Assembly: GCF_900115005.1 (NCBI RefSeq)
Contig: NZ_FOUY01000025.1
Span: 1 to 64,000 of the forward strand
Direction: 5' to 3'
Source of the DNA: Pseudonocardia ammonioxydans
GTDB lineage: Bacteria; Actinomycetota; Actinomycetes; Mycobacteriales; Pseudonocardiaceae
Length of the DNA stretch: 64,000 nucleotides
The first letter of the stretch is position 1, and each line of letters begins with the position of its first letter. The translations under genes and the position numbers were made by a program. This document shows, in pieces, positions 48,732 through 57,338 of the stretch. The notes under the pieces were generated by a model, which was not told the origin of the DNA, did not search any database, and was given only the letters and a program-made list of their open reading frames with translations.

Positions 48732-50330
48732 GTGTCCCGAACCGTTCGTCCGGCCGCCCCGCGCCCGGCGGGCTCCACCGGATCGGCGTCCTACCTGGAC
48801 ACCGTGCTCGACGCGGGTTCGTTCGGGTCGTGGGACGTCCCCGCCGCCCCGCCCGCGGGCACCGACGCCGGCTACCGCGCCGAGCTGGCCCGGGCCCGGA
48901 CCGACGCGGGGACCGACGAGTCCGTCGTCACCGGCGAGGGCCGGGCCGGTGGGGAGCGGGTCGCGGTCGTCTGCAGCGAGTTCGGGTTCCTCGCCGGCTC
49001 GGTCGGCACCGTCGCGGCCGCCCGGATCGTGACGGCCGTCGAGCGGGCCACGGCCGCCCGGCTCCCGCTGCTGCTCGCGCCGGCCTCGGGCGGCACCCGG
49101 ATGCAGGAGGGCACGGCCGCGTTCCTCGCGATGATCGGGATCGCGGACCGGGTCGCGGCGCACCGCCGGGCGGGGCTCCCGGTCGTGGTGCACCTGCGGC
49201 ACCCGACCACCGGCGGCGCGTTCGCGTCCTGGGGCTCGCTCGGCTCGATGACCTTCGCCGAACCCGGCGCGCTGGTCGGGTTCCTGGGGCCGCGGGTGTA
49301 CCGCGCGCTGTATGACCGCCCGTTCCCGCCGGACGTGCAGACGGCCGAGCACCTGCACGAGCGCGGCCTGGTCGACGGGGTGCTGACCGCGGCCGAACTG
49401 GCGCCGGTGCTGCGCCGGGTTCTCGTGCTGACCCGGGCCGGCCGGATCACGGGGTCCGACGTGGTCGCGGCGGCCGGCGGGGACTCCCCGGAGCCCCCGC
49501 CGCCCACCCCGGCCGTGGAGCGGCTCGCCGACGGGCCCGGCCGCCGGGCGGGCCCGGGGGAGGCGCCGGACCTGGAGCGGCCGCCCGCCCCGGCCTCCGA
49601 CGCGTGGACCTCGATCACCGCGACCCGCCGCCCCGACCGGCCGGGCGTGCGCGCCGTGCTCGCCGCGGCCGACGACACCGTCGCGCTGCACGGCACCGGC
49701 GCGGGGGAGGTGGCGGCCGCGACCGTGCTGACCCTGGCCCGGTTCGGCGCGTCCGCGTGCGTGCTCGCCGGTCAGGACCGGGCCGGCGACGGTGCGCCCG
49801 GGCCTACGGACCTGCGGGTCGTGCACCGCGCGGCCGAGCTGGCCCGCGAGCTCCGGCTCCCGCTGGTCACGGTGATCGACACGGCCGGTGCCGAGCTGAG
49901 CCCGGCCGCCGAGGAGGGTGCGCTGGCCGGCGAGATCGCCCGCCGGCTGGCCGAGCTGGCCGATCTCCCGGTGCCGGTGGTGTCGGTGCTGCTGGGGCAG
50001 GGCAGCGGCGGTGCCGCGCTGGCCCTGCTGCCCGCCGACCGGGTGCTCGCGGCGCGGCACGCCTGGCTGACCCCGCTACCACCGGAGGGGGCCAGCGCGA
50101 TCGTGCACGGCACGGCCGAGCGCGCCGCCGAGGTCGTCGCCGGGCAGCGGGTGCGCAGCGCCGACCTCGCGGAGCTCGGCGTCGTCGACCGGATCGTCGA
50201 GGAGTACCCGGACGCCGCCGACGAACCCGGCGCGTTCGCCGCCCGGGTCGCGGCGGCGCTCGCCGAGGAGATCCCGCGCGCGGCCGTGACCGGGCGGGGA
50301 CGGCGACTGGGCCGGCCCGGACGGCTGTGA
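48732..50330 (+). CDS. Fused carboxyltransferase (AccD/AccA or MdcD/MdcE-like)
   Basis: A 532-residue fusion of two crotonase-fold carboxyltransferase halves. The N-half (residues about 50-240) has LAPASGGTRMQEGTAAFLAMIGIADRV and HPTTGGAFASWGSLGSMTFAEPGALVGFLGPRV (biotin-binding subunit beta type without zinc finger); the C-half (about 300-520) has LPLVTVIDTAGAELSPAAEEGALAGEIARRLAEL and GQGSGGAALALLPADRVLAA (alpha type). It is 46 bp after barbiturase and probably co-transcribed. In a pathway ending in malonate it could decarboxylate a malonyl thioester, as MdcDE do; or it may be an ordinary acyl-CoA carboxylase subunit. No ACP or biotin-carboxylase gene is adjacent. Confidence 0.83.
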   Translation: MSRTVRPAAPRPAGSTGSASYLDTVLDAGSFGSWDVPAAPPAGTDAGYRAELARARTDAGTDESVVTGEGRAGGERVAVVCSEFGFLAGSVGTVAAARIVTAVERATAARLPLLLAPASGGTRMQEGTAAFLAMIGIADRVAAHRRAGLPVVVHLRHPTTGGAFASWGSLGSMTFAEPGALVGFLGPRVYRALYDRPFPPDVQTAEHLHERGLVDGVLTAAELAPVLRRVLVLTRAGRITGSDVVAAAGGDSPEPPPPTPAVERLADGPGRRAGPGEAPDLERPPAPASDAWTSITATRRPDRPGVRAVLAAADDTVALHGTGAGEVAAATVLTLARFGASACVLAGQDRAGDGAPGPTDLRVVHRAAELARELRLPLVTVIDTAGAELSPAAEEGALAGEIARRLAELADLPVPVVSVLLGQGSGGAALALLPADRVLAARHAWLTPLPPEGASAIVHGTAERAAEVVAGQRVRSADLAELGVVDRIVEEYPDAADEPGAFAARVAAALAEEIPRAAVTGRGRRLGRPGRL

Positions 50331-50378
50331 CCCGCCTCATCGGGTGAGCCCGGTGTCCGAGCGGGAACCCGGGGACAC

Positions 50379-51338
50379 ATGAGCACACGCAACGGCCGGG
50401 CCGTGCGGTTCGACCGCTACGGCGAGGTCGAGGAGCTGTACGTGGCCGACGTCGGGTTCGACGATCCCGGGCCGGGACGCGTCCTGGTCGAGGTGCACTC
50501 CACCGGGGTCAACCGGGGCGAGGGGCCGGTGTCGATCAGCTCCTGCCGGGGCGCGTTCGCCGGGACCCGGCCGCTGGAGTTCCCCAGCGGCCAGGGCAGC
50601 GACTGGGCCGGCGTCGTCGCGGCCGTCGGCGACGGGGTGTCCGACGTGGAACCGGGTGAGGACGTGTTCGGCTGGACCGACGAGCGCGCCGCGCACGCCA
50701 CCCACGTCGACGTGCCCGCCGAGCAGGTCCTGCACCGGCCCGCCGGGCTGCACCCCGCCACCGCGGGCGCGCTGCACGTCGCCGGGGCCGCGGCCACCGC
50801 GTCGGTACAGGCCGTCGCCCCGCAGCCGGGGGAGACCGTCGTCGTCTCGGGGGCGGCCGGCGGGGTCGGGCAGATCGCCGCCCAGCTGCTGCAGCTGCGC
50901 GACGTGCACGTCGTGGGGATCGCCTCGGCGGGCAACCGCCACCGGCTGCGGGAGATGGCGGTGACCCCGGTCGCCTACGGCGCGAGCGGCGAGGAGACCC
51001 GGGCGAACCTGCGGTCGGCGCTGCCGGACCGGGTGCACGCCTGGGTGGACGTGCACGGTGACGGCTATGTCGACCTGGCCGTCGAGCTGGGCATCCCGGC
51101 CGACCGGATCGCCACCGTCGCCGATCCCGGCGCCGCGGACCGGCACGGCGTGCACGCCCGGGGCACCGCGGACGCCGACGGTCGCGAGGACCTCGCGGCG
51201 CTCGGTCACCTCGTCGCGGACGGTGCGCTGGAGGTTCCGGTCGTGGCCGGCTACCCGTTGCCGAAGGTCCGGGACGCCGTCGCCGAGCTCGAGCGGGGCC
51301 ACACCGCGGGCAAGATCGTGCTCCTGCCGCAGGAGTGA
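50379..51338 (+). CDS. NADPH:quinone reductase/zeta-crystallin-like MDR
   Basis: A 319-residue medium-chain reductase without zinc ligands. The GroES-like half has GRVLVEVHSTGVNRGEGP and GSDWAGVVAAVGDGV; the NADPH motif is VVSGAAGGVGQIAAQLLQLR, and KIVLLPQ ends the family fold. It reduces quinones or enones with NADPH in the typical family. It follows the carboxyltransferase by 48 bp on the same strand, but a functional link to pyrimidine catabolism is not indicated. Confidence 0.88.
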   Translation: MSTRNGRAVRFDRYGEVEELYVADVGFDDPGPGRVLVEVHSTGVNRGEGPVSISSCRGAFAGTRPLEFPSGQGSDWAGVVAAVGDGVSDVEPGEDVFGWTDERAAHATHVDVPAEQVLHRPAGLHPATAGALHVAGAAATASVQAVAPQPGETVVVSGAAGGVGQIAAQLLQLRDVHVVGIASAGNRHRLREMAVTPVAYGASGEETRANLRSALPDRVHAWVDVHGDGYVDLAVELGIPADRIATVADPGAADRHGVHARGTADADGREDLAALGHLVADGALEVPVVAGYPLPKVRDAVAELERGHTAGKIVLLPQE

Positions 51339-51367
51339 CCGCCGTCGCCGGCGGGTAGGCCGGTCCC

Positions 51368-52336
51368 GTGCAGATCGGCTACAAGCTCTTCGCAGAGGGC
51401 TTCTCCCCGCAGGAGATGGTCCGTCAGGCCGTGCGTGCCGAGGAGGCCGGCTTCGACTTCGTCGAGATCTCCGACCACTACCACCCCTGGCTGGAGAGCC
51501 ACGGTCATTCCGGCTTCGCCTGGTCCGTCCTCGCCGCGATCGCCGCGCGGACCGAGCGCATCCATCTCGCCACCGGGGTGACCTGCCCGACGATCCGCTA
51601 CCACCCGGCGATCATCGCGCAGGCCGCGGCGACGACGTCGCTGCTGGCCGACGGCCGGTTCACTCTCGGTCTCGGCTCCGGTGAGCGGCTCTCCGAGCAC
51701 GTCACCGGCGCCGGGTGGCCGGTGGTCGGCGTGCGGCAGGAGATGCTCCGCGAGGCGTGCGAGATCATCCGGCTGCTCTGGTCCGGCGGCTACCGCACCT
51801 ACCGCGGTCGCCACCTGTCCATCGAGGACGCCCGGGTGTTCGACCTCCCGCAGGCGCAGCCGGAGATCGCGATCGCCGCCGGCGGTCCGCGGGCCGCGCG
51901 GATCGCGGCCGAGCTCGGCGACGCCCTGTTCGTCACCGAGCCGCGGACCGACCTCATCGAGGCCTACCTCGCCGCCGGTGGCACCGGTGCCCGCTACGCC
52001 GAGGTGCCGCTGGCCTGGGCACCGACCACCGACGAGGCGCTGGCGTCGGCGCACGAGCGGTTCCGGTTCGGCCCGACCGGCTGGAAGGTCCAGTCCGAGC
52101 TGCCGAACGTGCGCGATTTCGAGGCCGCCACGCGGTTCGTCCGGGTCGAGGACATGGCGGGGGTCTTCGGCGCCGGCCCGGACCCGCAGCAGCACCTCGC
52201 GACCGCGCAGGGTTTCGTCGACGCCGGCTACGACCGGCTGGCGCTGATCAACGCCGGTCCGGATCCGGACGGGTTCCTCGAGTTCTTCGAGAAGGAGCTG
52301 GCGGCCCCGATCCGGGCCCTGCGCCGCAGCGGGTGA
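51368..52336 (+). CDS. F420-dependent LLM-class oxidoreductase
   Basis: A 322-residue luciferase-like TIM-barrel protein similar to F420-dependent glucose-6-phosphate dehydrogenase-type enzymes: IGYKLFAEGFSPQEMVRQAVRAEEAGFDFVEISDHYHPW, TGVTCPTIRYHPAIIAQAAATTSLLADGRFTLGLGSGERL and IAAGGPRAARIAAELGDALF. The cofactor is inferred as F420 from class membership. GTG at 51368, 29 bp after the quinone reductase. Substrate unknown. Confidence 0.88.
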   Translation: MQIGYKLFAEGFSPQEMVRQAVRAEEAGFDFVEISDHYHPWLESHGHSGFAWSVLAAIAARTERIHLATGVTCPTIRYHPAIIAQAAATTSLLADGRFTLGLGSGERLSEHVTGAGWPVVGVRQEMLREACEIIRLLWSGGYRTYRGRHLSIEDARVFDLPQAQPEIAIAAGGPRAARIAAELGDALFVTEPRTDLIEAYLAAGGTGARYAEVPLAWAPTTDEALASAHERFRFGPTGWKVQSELPNVRDFEAATRFVRVEDMAGVFGAGPDPQQHLATAQGFVDAGYDRLALINAGPDPDGFLEFFEKELAAPIRALRRSG

Positions 52337-52368
52337 GCCGGTCACCCCGTCGGGCCGTTCCCGGCTGA

Positions 52369-52938
52369 TCAGCCGCGGTGACGGGTGGGGCGTGCGCCGT
52401 CCGCGTACGGCGGGGGAGCCATCGCCCGGGTGGGGACCTGGCCCGCCGGGCCCGTGTGGACCGGGGCTCCCGGCGCCATCGGGGCTCCCGGCGCCATCGG
52501 GGGCATCGGCCCACGGCCCGGGACGGTCGTCTGCTCCCGCTCCCGCTCGGCCTGCTCCTGGAGCAGGTCCCGGATCTGGGTCAGCAGCTCGCTGTCGGTC
52601 TCCGGGGTGTCCTCCTCCTGGCCCCGCTTGCGCCGCTGCTGCAGCCACTTCATCGGGTAGACGACCAGGAAGTAGATGACCGCGGCCGTGATGAAGAACT
52701 GGATGATCGCGTTGAGGAACGCCGCGTAGTCGAGCTGCACCTCGTCGGTGAGCGGGATCGTGCCCGGGGGCACCGCTTCGCTGCCCCCGGAGAACAACCG
52801 GAGCAGCGGCTCGAGGAACGAGGTCGTGAACGCGGTGACCACGGCCGTGAACGCGGCACCGATCACCACCGCGACGGCCAGGTCGATGACGTTCCCGCGC
52901 AGCAGGAATTCCTTGAAGCCCTTCAGCACGCGCGGCAC
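52369..52938 (-). CDS. mscL: Large-conductance mechanosensitive channel
   Basis: A 189-residue MscL: the N-terminal LKGFKEFLLRGNVIDLAVAVVIGAAFTAVV, a loop with DEVQLDYAAFLNAIIQFFITAAVIYFLVVYP and the cytoplasmic helix SELLTQIRDLLQEQ. The pore protects against osmotic downshock. The tail after residue about 140 is longer than usual and rich in Met-Ala-Pro repeats. GTG at 52938 is chosen near the conserved start; GTG at 52929 and 52989 are alternatives. It is convergent with the LLM oxidoreductase. Confidence 0.92.
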   Translation of the reverse strand: MPRVLKGFKEFLLRGNVIDLAVAVVIGAAFTAVVTAFTTSFLEPLLRLFSGGSEAVPPGTIPLTDEVQLDYAAFLNAIIQFFITAAVIYFLVVYPMKWLQQRRKRGQEEDTPETDSELLTQIRDLLQEQAEREREQTTVPGRGPMPPMAPGAPMAPGAPVHTGPAGQVPTRAMAPPPYADGARPTRHRG

Positions 52939-53055
52939 GTTAACCGGAACGTGACCTTCCCGCTCGCCGTCGCCGGGACGGGTGGTCACCGGCTCGGTGG
53001 ACGCGACGCCGTGCTCGGCGGACGGCTGCGTTCCCCGGTGCGCCCCCGCAGGTGG

Positions 53056-53781
53056 TCAGGCCCCGGCCGTGTTGCGCCGCTGGGCGATCAACCGGTCCAG
53101 GAAGTCGCCGGCCTCCCGGGCGGCGCGCTCCACGTCGCCGTCGGTGATGGCGTCGACGATCCCGGTGTGCGAGACGTCGTCGTCGGTGCCGACGGAACCG
53201 GGCATCGTGGCCGCGACGCTGCCGGCGACCGCCTCGACGACCCCCCGGTAGAGCTCGGAGAGCAGGGCGTTGCCCGAGCAGCGCACGACGGCGAGGTGGA
53301 AATCGGTGTCGGCGCGGGCGGCCCGTTCCAGCTCGGCCGGCCCCGGCTCGTCGCCCCGGCGGGTGGCGGCGGCGACGGCCTCGACGGCGACGTCGCGCTC
53401 GGCGAGGGCCGCGCGCAGCACGACCCGGTCGTCGGCGGTGCTGCGGGCCGCGGCCAGCCGGGCGGCCTCGACCTCGAGGGTGCGGCGCACCTCCAGCACC
53501 TCACGCAGCTCCGCCCCGCACAGCGTGCGCAGCGCACCGGACAGCTCGGTCGTCGCGCGCACGTAGGTGCCGTCGCCCTGCCGCACCTCGAGCAGGCCGC
53601 CGTGCGCGAGCGCCCGTACGGCCTCGCGGACGGTGTTGCGGCCGACCTCGAGCGAGGAGGCCAGCTCCGACTCCGGCGGGATGCGCGAGCCCACCGGCCA
53701 CTCGCCGGTGGAGATCGCGCTGCGGAGCTGGTCGATGACCTGGTCGACCAGGCTGCCACGACGTGCTGTGACCAGAGGCAC
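53056..53781 (-). CDS. GntR family (FadR/FCD) transcriptional regulator
   Basis: A 241-residue GntR protein with a winged helix (SAISTGEWPVGSRIPPESELASSLEVGRNTVREAVRALAHGGLLEVRQGDGTYV) and an FCD effector domain (ARADTDFHLAVVRCSGNALLSELYRGVVEAV). GTG at 53781 follows a GGAAGG box; ATG at 53805 would add eight residues. It is divergent from the MFS transporter across 49 bp with an AACAATACTGTT near-palindrome (53817-53828), so it likely controls that transporter and itself. Ligands of FCD regulators are usually organic acids. Confidence 0.9.
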   Translation of the reverse strand: MPLVTARRGSLVDQVIDQLRSAISTGEWPVGSRIPPESELASSLEVGRNTVREAVRALAHGGLLEVRQGDGTYVRATTELSGALRTLCGAELREVLEVRRTLEVEAARLAAARSTADDRVVLRAALAERDVAVEAVAAATRRGDEPGPAELERAARADTDFHLAVVRCSGNALLSELYRGVVEAVAGSVAATMPGSVGTDDDVSHTGIVDAITDGDVERAAREAGDFLDRLIAQRRNTAGA

Positions 53782-53816
53782 CGGATCATCCTTCCATCCG
53801 AACATCCTACGTCTGT

Positions 53817-53828
53817 AACAATACTGTT
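53817..53828. promoter_or_regulatory. Near-palindrome in the GntR/MFS divergent promoter
   Basis: AACAATACTGTT, arms AACA and TGTT, just 2 bp ahead of the GTG start of the MFS gene; a plausible GntR operator. The MFS mRNA would then be nearly leaderless. Confidence 0.45.
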
Positions 53829-53830
53829 TC

Positions 53831-55054
53831 GTGAGCATTGCTGAGCAGGGGACCGGTTCGGAGGGCGCCGTCGGCGAACGGTCGCGGCACGCCGCGCTGC
53901 TCGGCACCCCACTGCTCGTCATCGGCGTGGCGCTGGCCGCGGCGAACCTGCGCCCCGCCGTCACCAGCATGGCCTCGGTGCTCGGCGAGGTGCGCGACGA
54001 CCTCGGCGCCTCCGCCGCCTGGACCAGCGTGCTCACCGCGGTGCCGACGATCTGTTTCGGGCTCGCCGCGATCGCCGCCCCGTGGCTGGGCCGCCGCTTC
54101 GGGGTGGCACGCGCGGTCGGCGCCGCACTCGCCGTCCTCACCCTGGGCCTGGCCCTGCGGATCGTCGACGGTCCGTGGGTGGTGCTCGGCGGGACCTTCG
54201 TCGCCACGGCGGGCATCGCGATCGGCAACGTGCTCATCCCGGTCGTGGTCAAGGAGTCGTTCCCGCACGCCGTCGGCCGGGTGACCGGCATCTACACCGC
54301 GGCGCTCGCCGCGGGCGGTGGCTTCGGGGCGGCGCTGACCCCGCCGCTGGAGCCGCTGGTCGGCGGCTGGCGCGGCGCGGTCGGGGCGTGGGCGCTGCTG
54401 TCCGCGGCCGCGCTGGTGGTGTGGCTGTGCGGTGCGCGGCACGGCACGACGACCGACGCGCCCGCCCCGGCCGGCGCCGAGCCGCGCCGCTCGATGCTGC
54501 GCCGCCCGCTGGCCTGGGCGATCACCGCGTTCTTCGGGCTGCAGGCCTGCGTCGCCTACGTCGCGATGGGCTGGCTGTCCGAGCTGTTCGTCGAGGAGGG
54601 CATCACCCGCACCGACGCCGGCCTGATGCTGGCGGTGATCAACCTGATCGGGATCCCGCTGAGCTTCGTCGTGCCGCCGATCGCGCTGAACCGGCCGTCG
54701 CAGTCCGGCTGGATCGTCGGTCTGGCCTCGTGCTCGCTGGCCGCGATCATCGGCCTCACGGTCGCCCCGGCCGCCGCGCCGTGGCTCTGGTCGGTGCTGC
54801 TCGGGGTCGGCATGGGCGTGTTCCCGCTGGCGCTGGGTGTGATCACGCTGCGCAGCCGGGTGGCGTCGGAGACGACCGACCTGTCCGCGATGGCGCAGGG
54901 CGTCGGGTACCTGGTCGGCGCCGCCGGGCCGTTCCTGTTCGGGATGCTGCACGGCGCCACCGGCAGCTGGACGGCGTCGCTGGTCCTGCTGGGTGTGGTG
55001 GTCGTGGTCGAGATGGTGGCCGGCTGGACCGCCGGACGTCCCCGCTACGTCTGA
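53831..55054 (+). CDS. MFS transporter, CynX/NimT family
   Basis: A 407-residue 12-helix permease. AAANLRPAVTSMASVLGEVRDDLG is the family's N-terminal signature (cyanate/nitroimidazole-type, CynX/NimT); GIAIGNVLIPVVVKESFPHAVGRVTGIYTAALAAGG and GMGVFPLALGVITLRSR are further matches. GTG at 53831 has no ribosome site, suggesting leaderless translation. Regulation by the divergent GntR is likely. The substrate is unknown. Confidence 0.9.
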   Translation: MSIAEQGTGSEGAVGERSRHAALLGTPLLVIGVALAAANLRPAVTSMASVLGEVRDDLGASAAWTSVLTAVPTICFGLAAIAAPWLGRRFGVARAVGAALAVLTLGLALRIVDGPWVVLGGTFVATAGIAIGNVLIPVVVKESFPHAVGRVTGIYTAALAAGGGFGAALTPPLEPLVGGWRGAVGAWALLSAAALVVWLCGARHGTTTDAPAPAGAEPRRSMLRRPLAWAITAFFGLQACVAYVAMGWLSELFVEEGITRTDAGLMLAVINLIGIPLSFVVPPIALNRPSQSGWIVGLASCSLAAIIGLTVAPAAAPWLWSVLLGVGMGVFPLALGVITLRSRVASETTDLSAMAQGVGYLVGAAGPFLFGMLHGATGSWTASLVLLGVVVVVEMVAGWTAGRPRYV

Positions 55055-55077
55055 GCCGAGCGCCGCCCCGGCCCTGC

Positions 55078-55132
55078 TGTCCCGAGGGGCACCCTCGGGG
55101 CCCGGAGCGCTACGAGGGTGCCCCTCGGGACA
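55078..55132. terminator. Strong hairpin after the MFS gene
   Basis: A perfect 20-bp inverted repeat (CCCGAGGGGCACCCTCG core) with a 15-nt loop, 24 bp past the MFS stop. Far more stable than needed; it isolates the MFS gene from trpB. Confidence 0.85.
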
Positions 55133-55269
55133 CGGCGGCGGGCGCGTACGTCGTGCATCGCGCGTGGTGGGCGCGGTGTACCGTCGGACGCACCCGATCG
55201 ACCCGGCCGCCGCCCGTGACGCGCTCCGCCGACGATCGCGGGTTCGCGCAGATCCGTCAGGGAGTACTC

Positions 55270-56535
55270 GTGACCGACACCGTCATTCCCCCGGCCGGGG
55301 GTGCGGCGCGGCTGGTCGACCAGACCGGCCCGTACTTCGGCCGCTTCGGCGGCCGCTACGTCCCGGAGGCGCTGGTCGCCGCGTTGGACGAGCTGGAGCA
55401 GGCCTACCACGCGGCCATGACCGACGAGGCCTTCCAGGCCGAGCTGGCCGAGCTGCACCGCACCTACTCCGGGCGGCCGAGCCTGGTCACCGAGGCGCCG
55501 CGGTTCGCCGAGCACGCGGGCGGGGCGCGGATCCTGCTCAAGCGCGAGGACCTGAACCACACCGGCTCGCACAAGATCAACAATGTGCTGGGTCAGGCGC
55601 TGCTCACCAAGCGGATGGGCAAGACCCGGGTGATCGCCGAGACCGGCGCGGGCCAGCACGGTGTCGCGTCGGCGACCGCGGCCGCGCTGCTCGGCCTGGA
55701 CTGCGTCGTCTACATGGGCCAGGTCGACACCGAGCGGCAGGCGCTCAACGTCGCCCGGATGCGGATGCTCGGCGCCGAGGTCCGGCCCGTCGCCTCCGGC
55801 ACGCGCACCCTCAAGGACGCGATGAACGAGGCCATGCGCGACTGGGTCACCAACGTGGCCGACACCCACTACCTGATCGGCTCGGTCGCCGGCCCGCACC
55901 CGTTCCCCGCGATGGTCCGCGACTTCCAGCGGATCATCGGCGTCGAGGCGCGGCAGCAGGTCCAGGAGCTCACCGGCGCGCTGCCCGACCTGGTGTGCGC
56001 CTGCGTCGGCGGCGGGTCCAACGCGATGGGGATCTTCCACGCGTTCCTCGACGACACCGGTGTGGAGCTGGTCGGTTTCGAGGCCGGCGGTGACGGCGTC
56101 GAGACCCCGCGGCACGCGGCCTCGATCGGCGGGGGAGACGTCGGGGTCCTGCACGGGTCGCGCAGCTACATCCTGCAGGACGAGGACGGCCAGACCCGCG
56201 ACTCGCACTCCATCTCGGCCGGACTGGACTACCCGGGCGTCGGCCCGGAGCACTCCTGGCTCAACGACCTGCACCGGGCCCGCTACGAGTCGGTGACCGA
56301 CGCCGAGGCGATGGAGGCGTTCCGGCTGCTCTGCCGGACCGAGGGCATCATCCCGGCGATCGAGAGCGCCCACGCGCTGGCCGGGGCGCTGCGCGAGGGA
56401 CGGCGCCTGGGCGAGGGCGCGGTCGTGCTGGTGAACCTGTCCGGACGCGGCGACAAGGACGTCGACACCGCCGCGAAGTACTTCCGGCTCGTCGACGACC
56501 AGGGCAATGCGGTGACCGACGGGGAGGTCCGATGA
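55270..56535 (+). CDS. trpB: Tryptophan synthase beta subunit
   Basis: A 421-residue PLP enzyme that joins indole and serine to tryptophan. The PLP lysine motif LLKREDLNHTGSHKINN, GAGQHGVASATAAALLGL, CVGGGSNAMGIF (phosphate loop) and NLSGRGDKDVDT are intact. GTG at 55270 follows GGAG; an in-frame GTG at 55153 would add 39 residues not seen in TrpB. It is coupled to trpA. The usual actinobacterial neighbours trpC and lgt are absent here, so it is a separated trpBA pair. Confidence 0.97.
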   Translation: MTDTVIPPAGGAARLVDQTGPYFGRFGGRYVPEALVAALDELEQAYHAAMTDEAFQAELAELHRTYSGRPSLVTEAPRFAEHAGGARILLKREDLNHTGSHKINNVLGQALLTKRMGKTRVIAETGAGQHGVASATAAALLGLDCVVYMGQVDTERQALNVARMRMLGAEVRPVASGTRTLKDAMNEAMRDWVTNVADTHYLIGSVAGPHPFPAMVRDFQRIIGVEARQQVQELTGALPDLVCACVGGGSNAMGIFHAFLDDTGVELVGFEAGGDGVETPRHAASIGGGDVGVLHGSRSYILQDEDGQTRDSHSISAGLDYPGVGPEHSWLNDLHRARYESVTDAEAMEAFRLLCRTEGIIPAIESAHALAGALREGRRLGEGAVVLVNLSGRGDKDVDTAAKYFRLVDDQGNAVTDGEVR

Positions 56536-57338
56536 CCAGCGGGCGTGGAGTCGCGGCACGGATCGAGGCAATCCGGGCGCAGGGCCGGGCGGCCCTGATC
56601 GGTTACCTGCCGGTCGGGTACCCGGACGTGGCCGGGTCGGTCGAGGCCATGCGCGCGATGGTCGAGGGCGGGGTGGACGTCGTGGAGGCGGGCCTGCCCT
56701 ACTCCGACCCGCTGATGGACGGCCCGGTCATCCAGCGGGCGACCCAGCAGGCGCTGGACAACGGCGCCCGCACCCGGGACGCGTTCACCGCGATCCGCGG
56801 GGTCGTCGAGACCGGCGCACCGGCGGTCGTCATGACCTACTGGAACCTGATCGACCGCTACGGCATCGACCGGTTCGCCGCCGAGCTCGCCGAGGCGGGC
56901 GGGTCCGGGCTGATCACCCCCGACCTGCTGCCCGACGACGCCGACGAGTGGCTGGCCGCGTCCGAGCGCCACGACCTCGACCGGATCTTCCTCGTCGCCC
57001 AGACGACCACGCCCGAGCGGATGCGGCTGACCGTGGAGTCGAGCCGCGGGTTCCTCTACGCGGCCTCGCTGATGGGGGTCACCGGGGTCCGCTCGGTCGG
57101 CGCCGAGGCCCGCGACCTGGTCGCCCGGGCCCGCGAGTTCGCGACCCTGCCGGTGTGTGTCGGGCTGGGCGTGCGGACCGCCGAGCAGGCCGCCGACGTG
57201 GGGTCCTACGCCGACGGCGTGATCGTCGGGACCGCGTTCGTGCAGGCACTCGAGGCCGGTGGGCCGCCGGCGGTGAAGGAACTGGCGCAGGAACTCTCCG
57301 AGGGCGTCCGGTCGGTCGCCCCGGCCGGGACCGCCTGA
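56532..57338 (+). CDS. trpA: Tryptophan synthase alpha subunit
   Basis: A 268-residue TIM barrel that releases indole from indole-3-glycerol phosphate. The catalytic Glu in VVEAGLPYSDPLMDGPVIQ and the following Asp in SDPLMDGP match the family; GVTGVRS and the phosphate loop VGLGVRT and GVIVGTAF are present. The ATG overlaps the trpB stop by 4 bp, as normal. A hairpin follows at 57364. Confidence 0.97.
   Translation: MTSGRGVAARIEAIRAQGRAALIGYLPVGYPDVAGSVEAMRAMVEGGVDVVEAGLPYSDPLMDGPVIQRATQQALDNGARTRDAFTAIRGVVETGAPAVVMTYWNLIDRYGIDRFAAELAEAGGSGLITPDLLPDDADEWLAASERHDLDRIFLVAQTTTPERMRLTVESSRGFLYAASLMGVTGVRSVGAEARDLVARAREFATLPVCVGLGVRTAEQAADVGSYADGVIVGTAFVQALEAGGPPAVKELAQELSEGVRSVAPAGTA

Noticed and set aside
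55153..55269. Possible trp leader peptide (GTG CAT CGC GCG TGG TGG) before trpB
   Set aside because: The frame has tandem Trp codons but runs into trpB with no stop and no antiterminator structure, so it is not a leader peptide; the Trp pair is likely chance.
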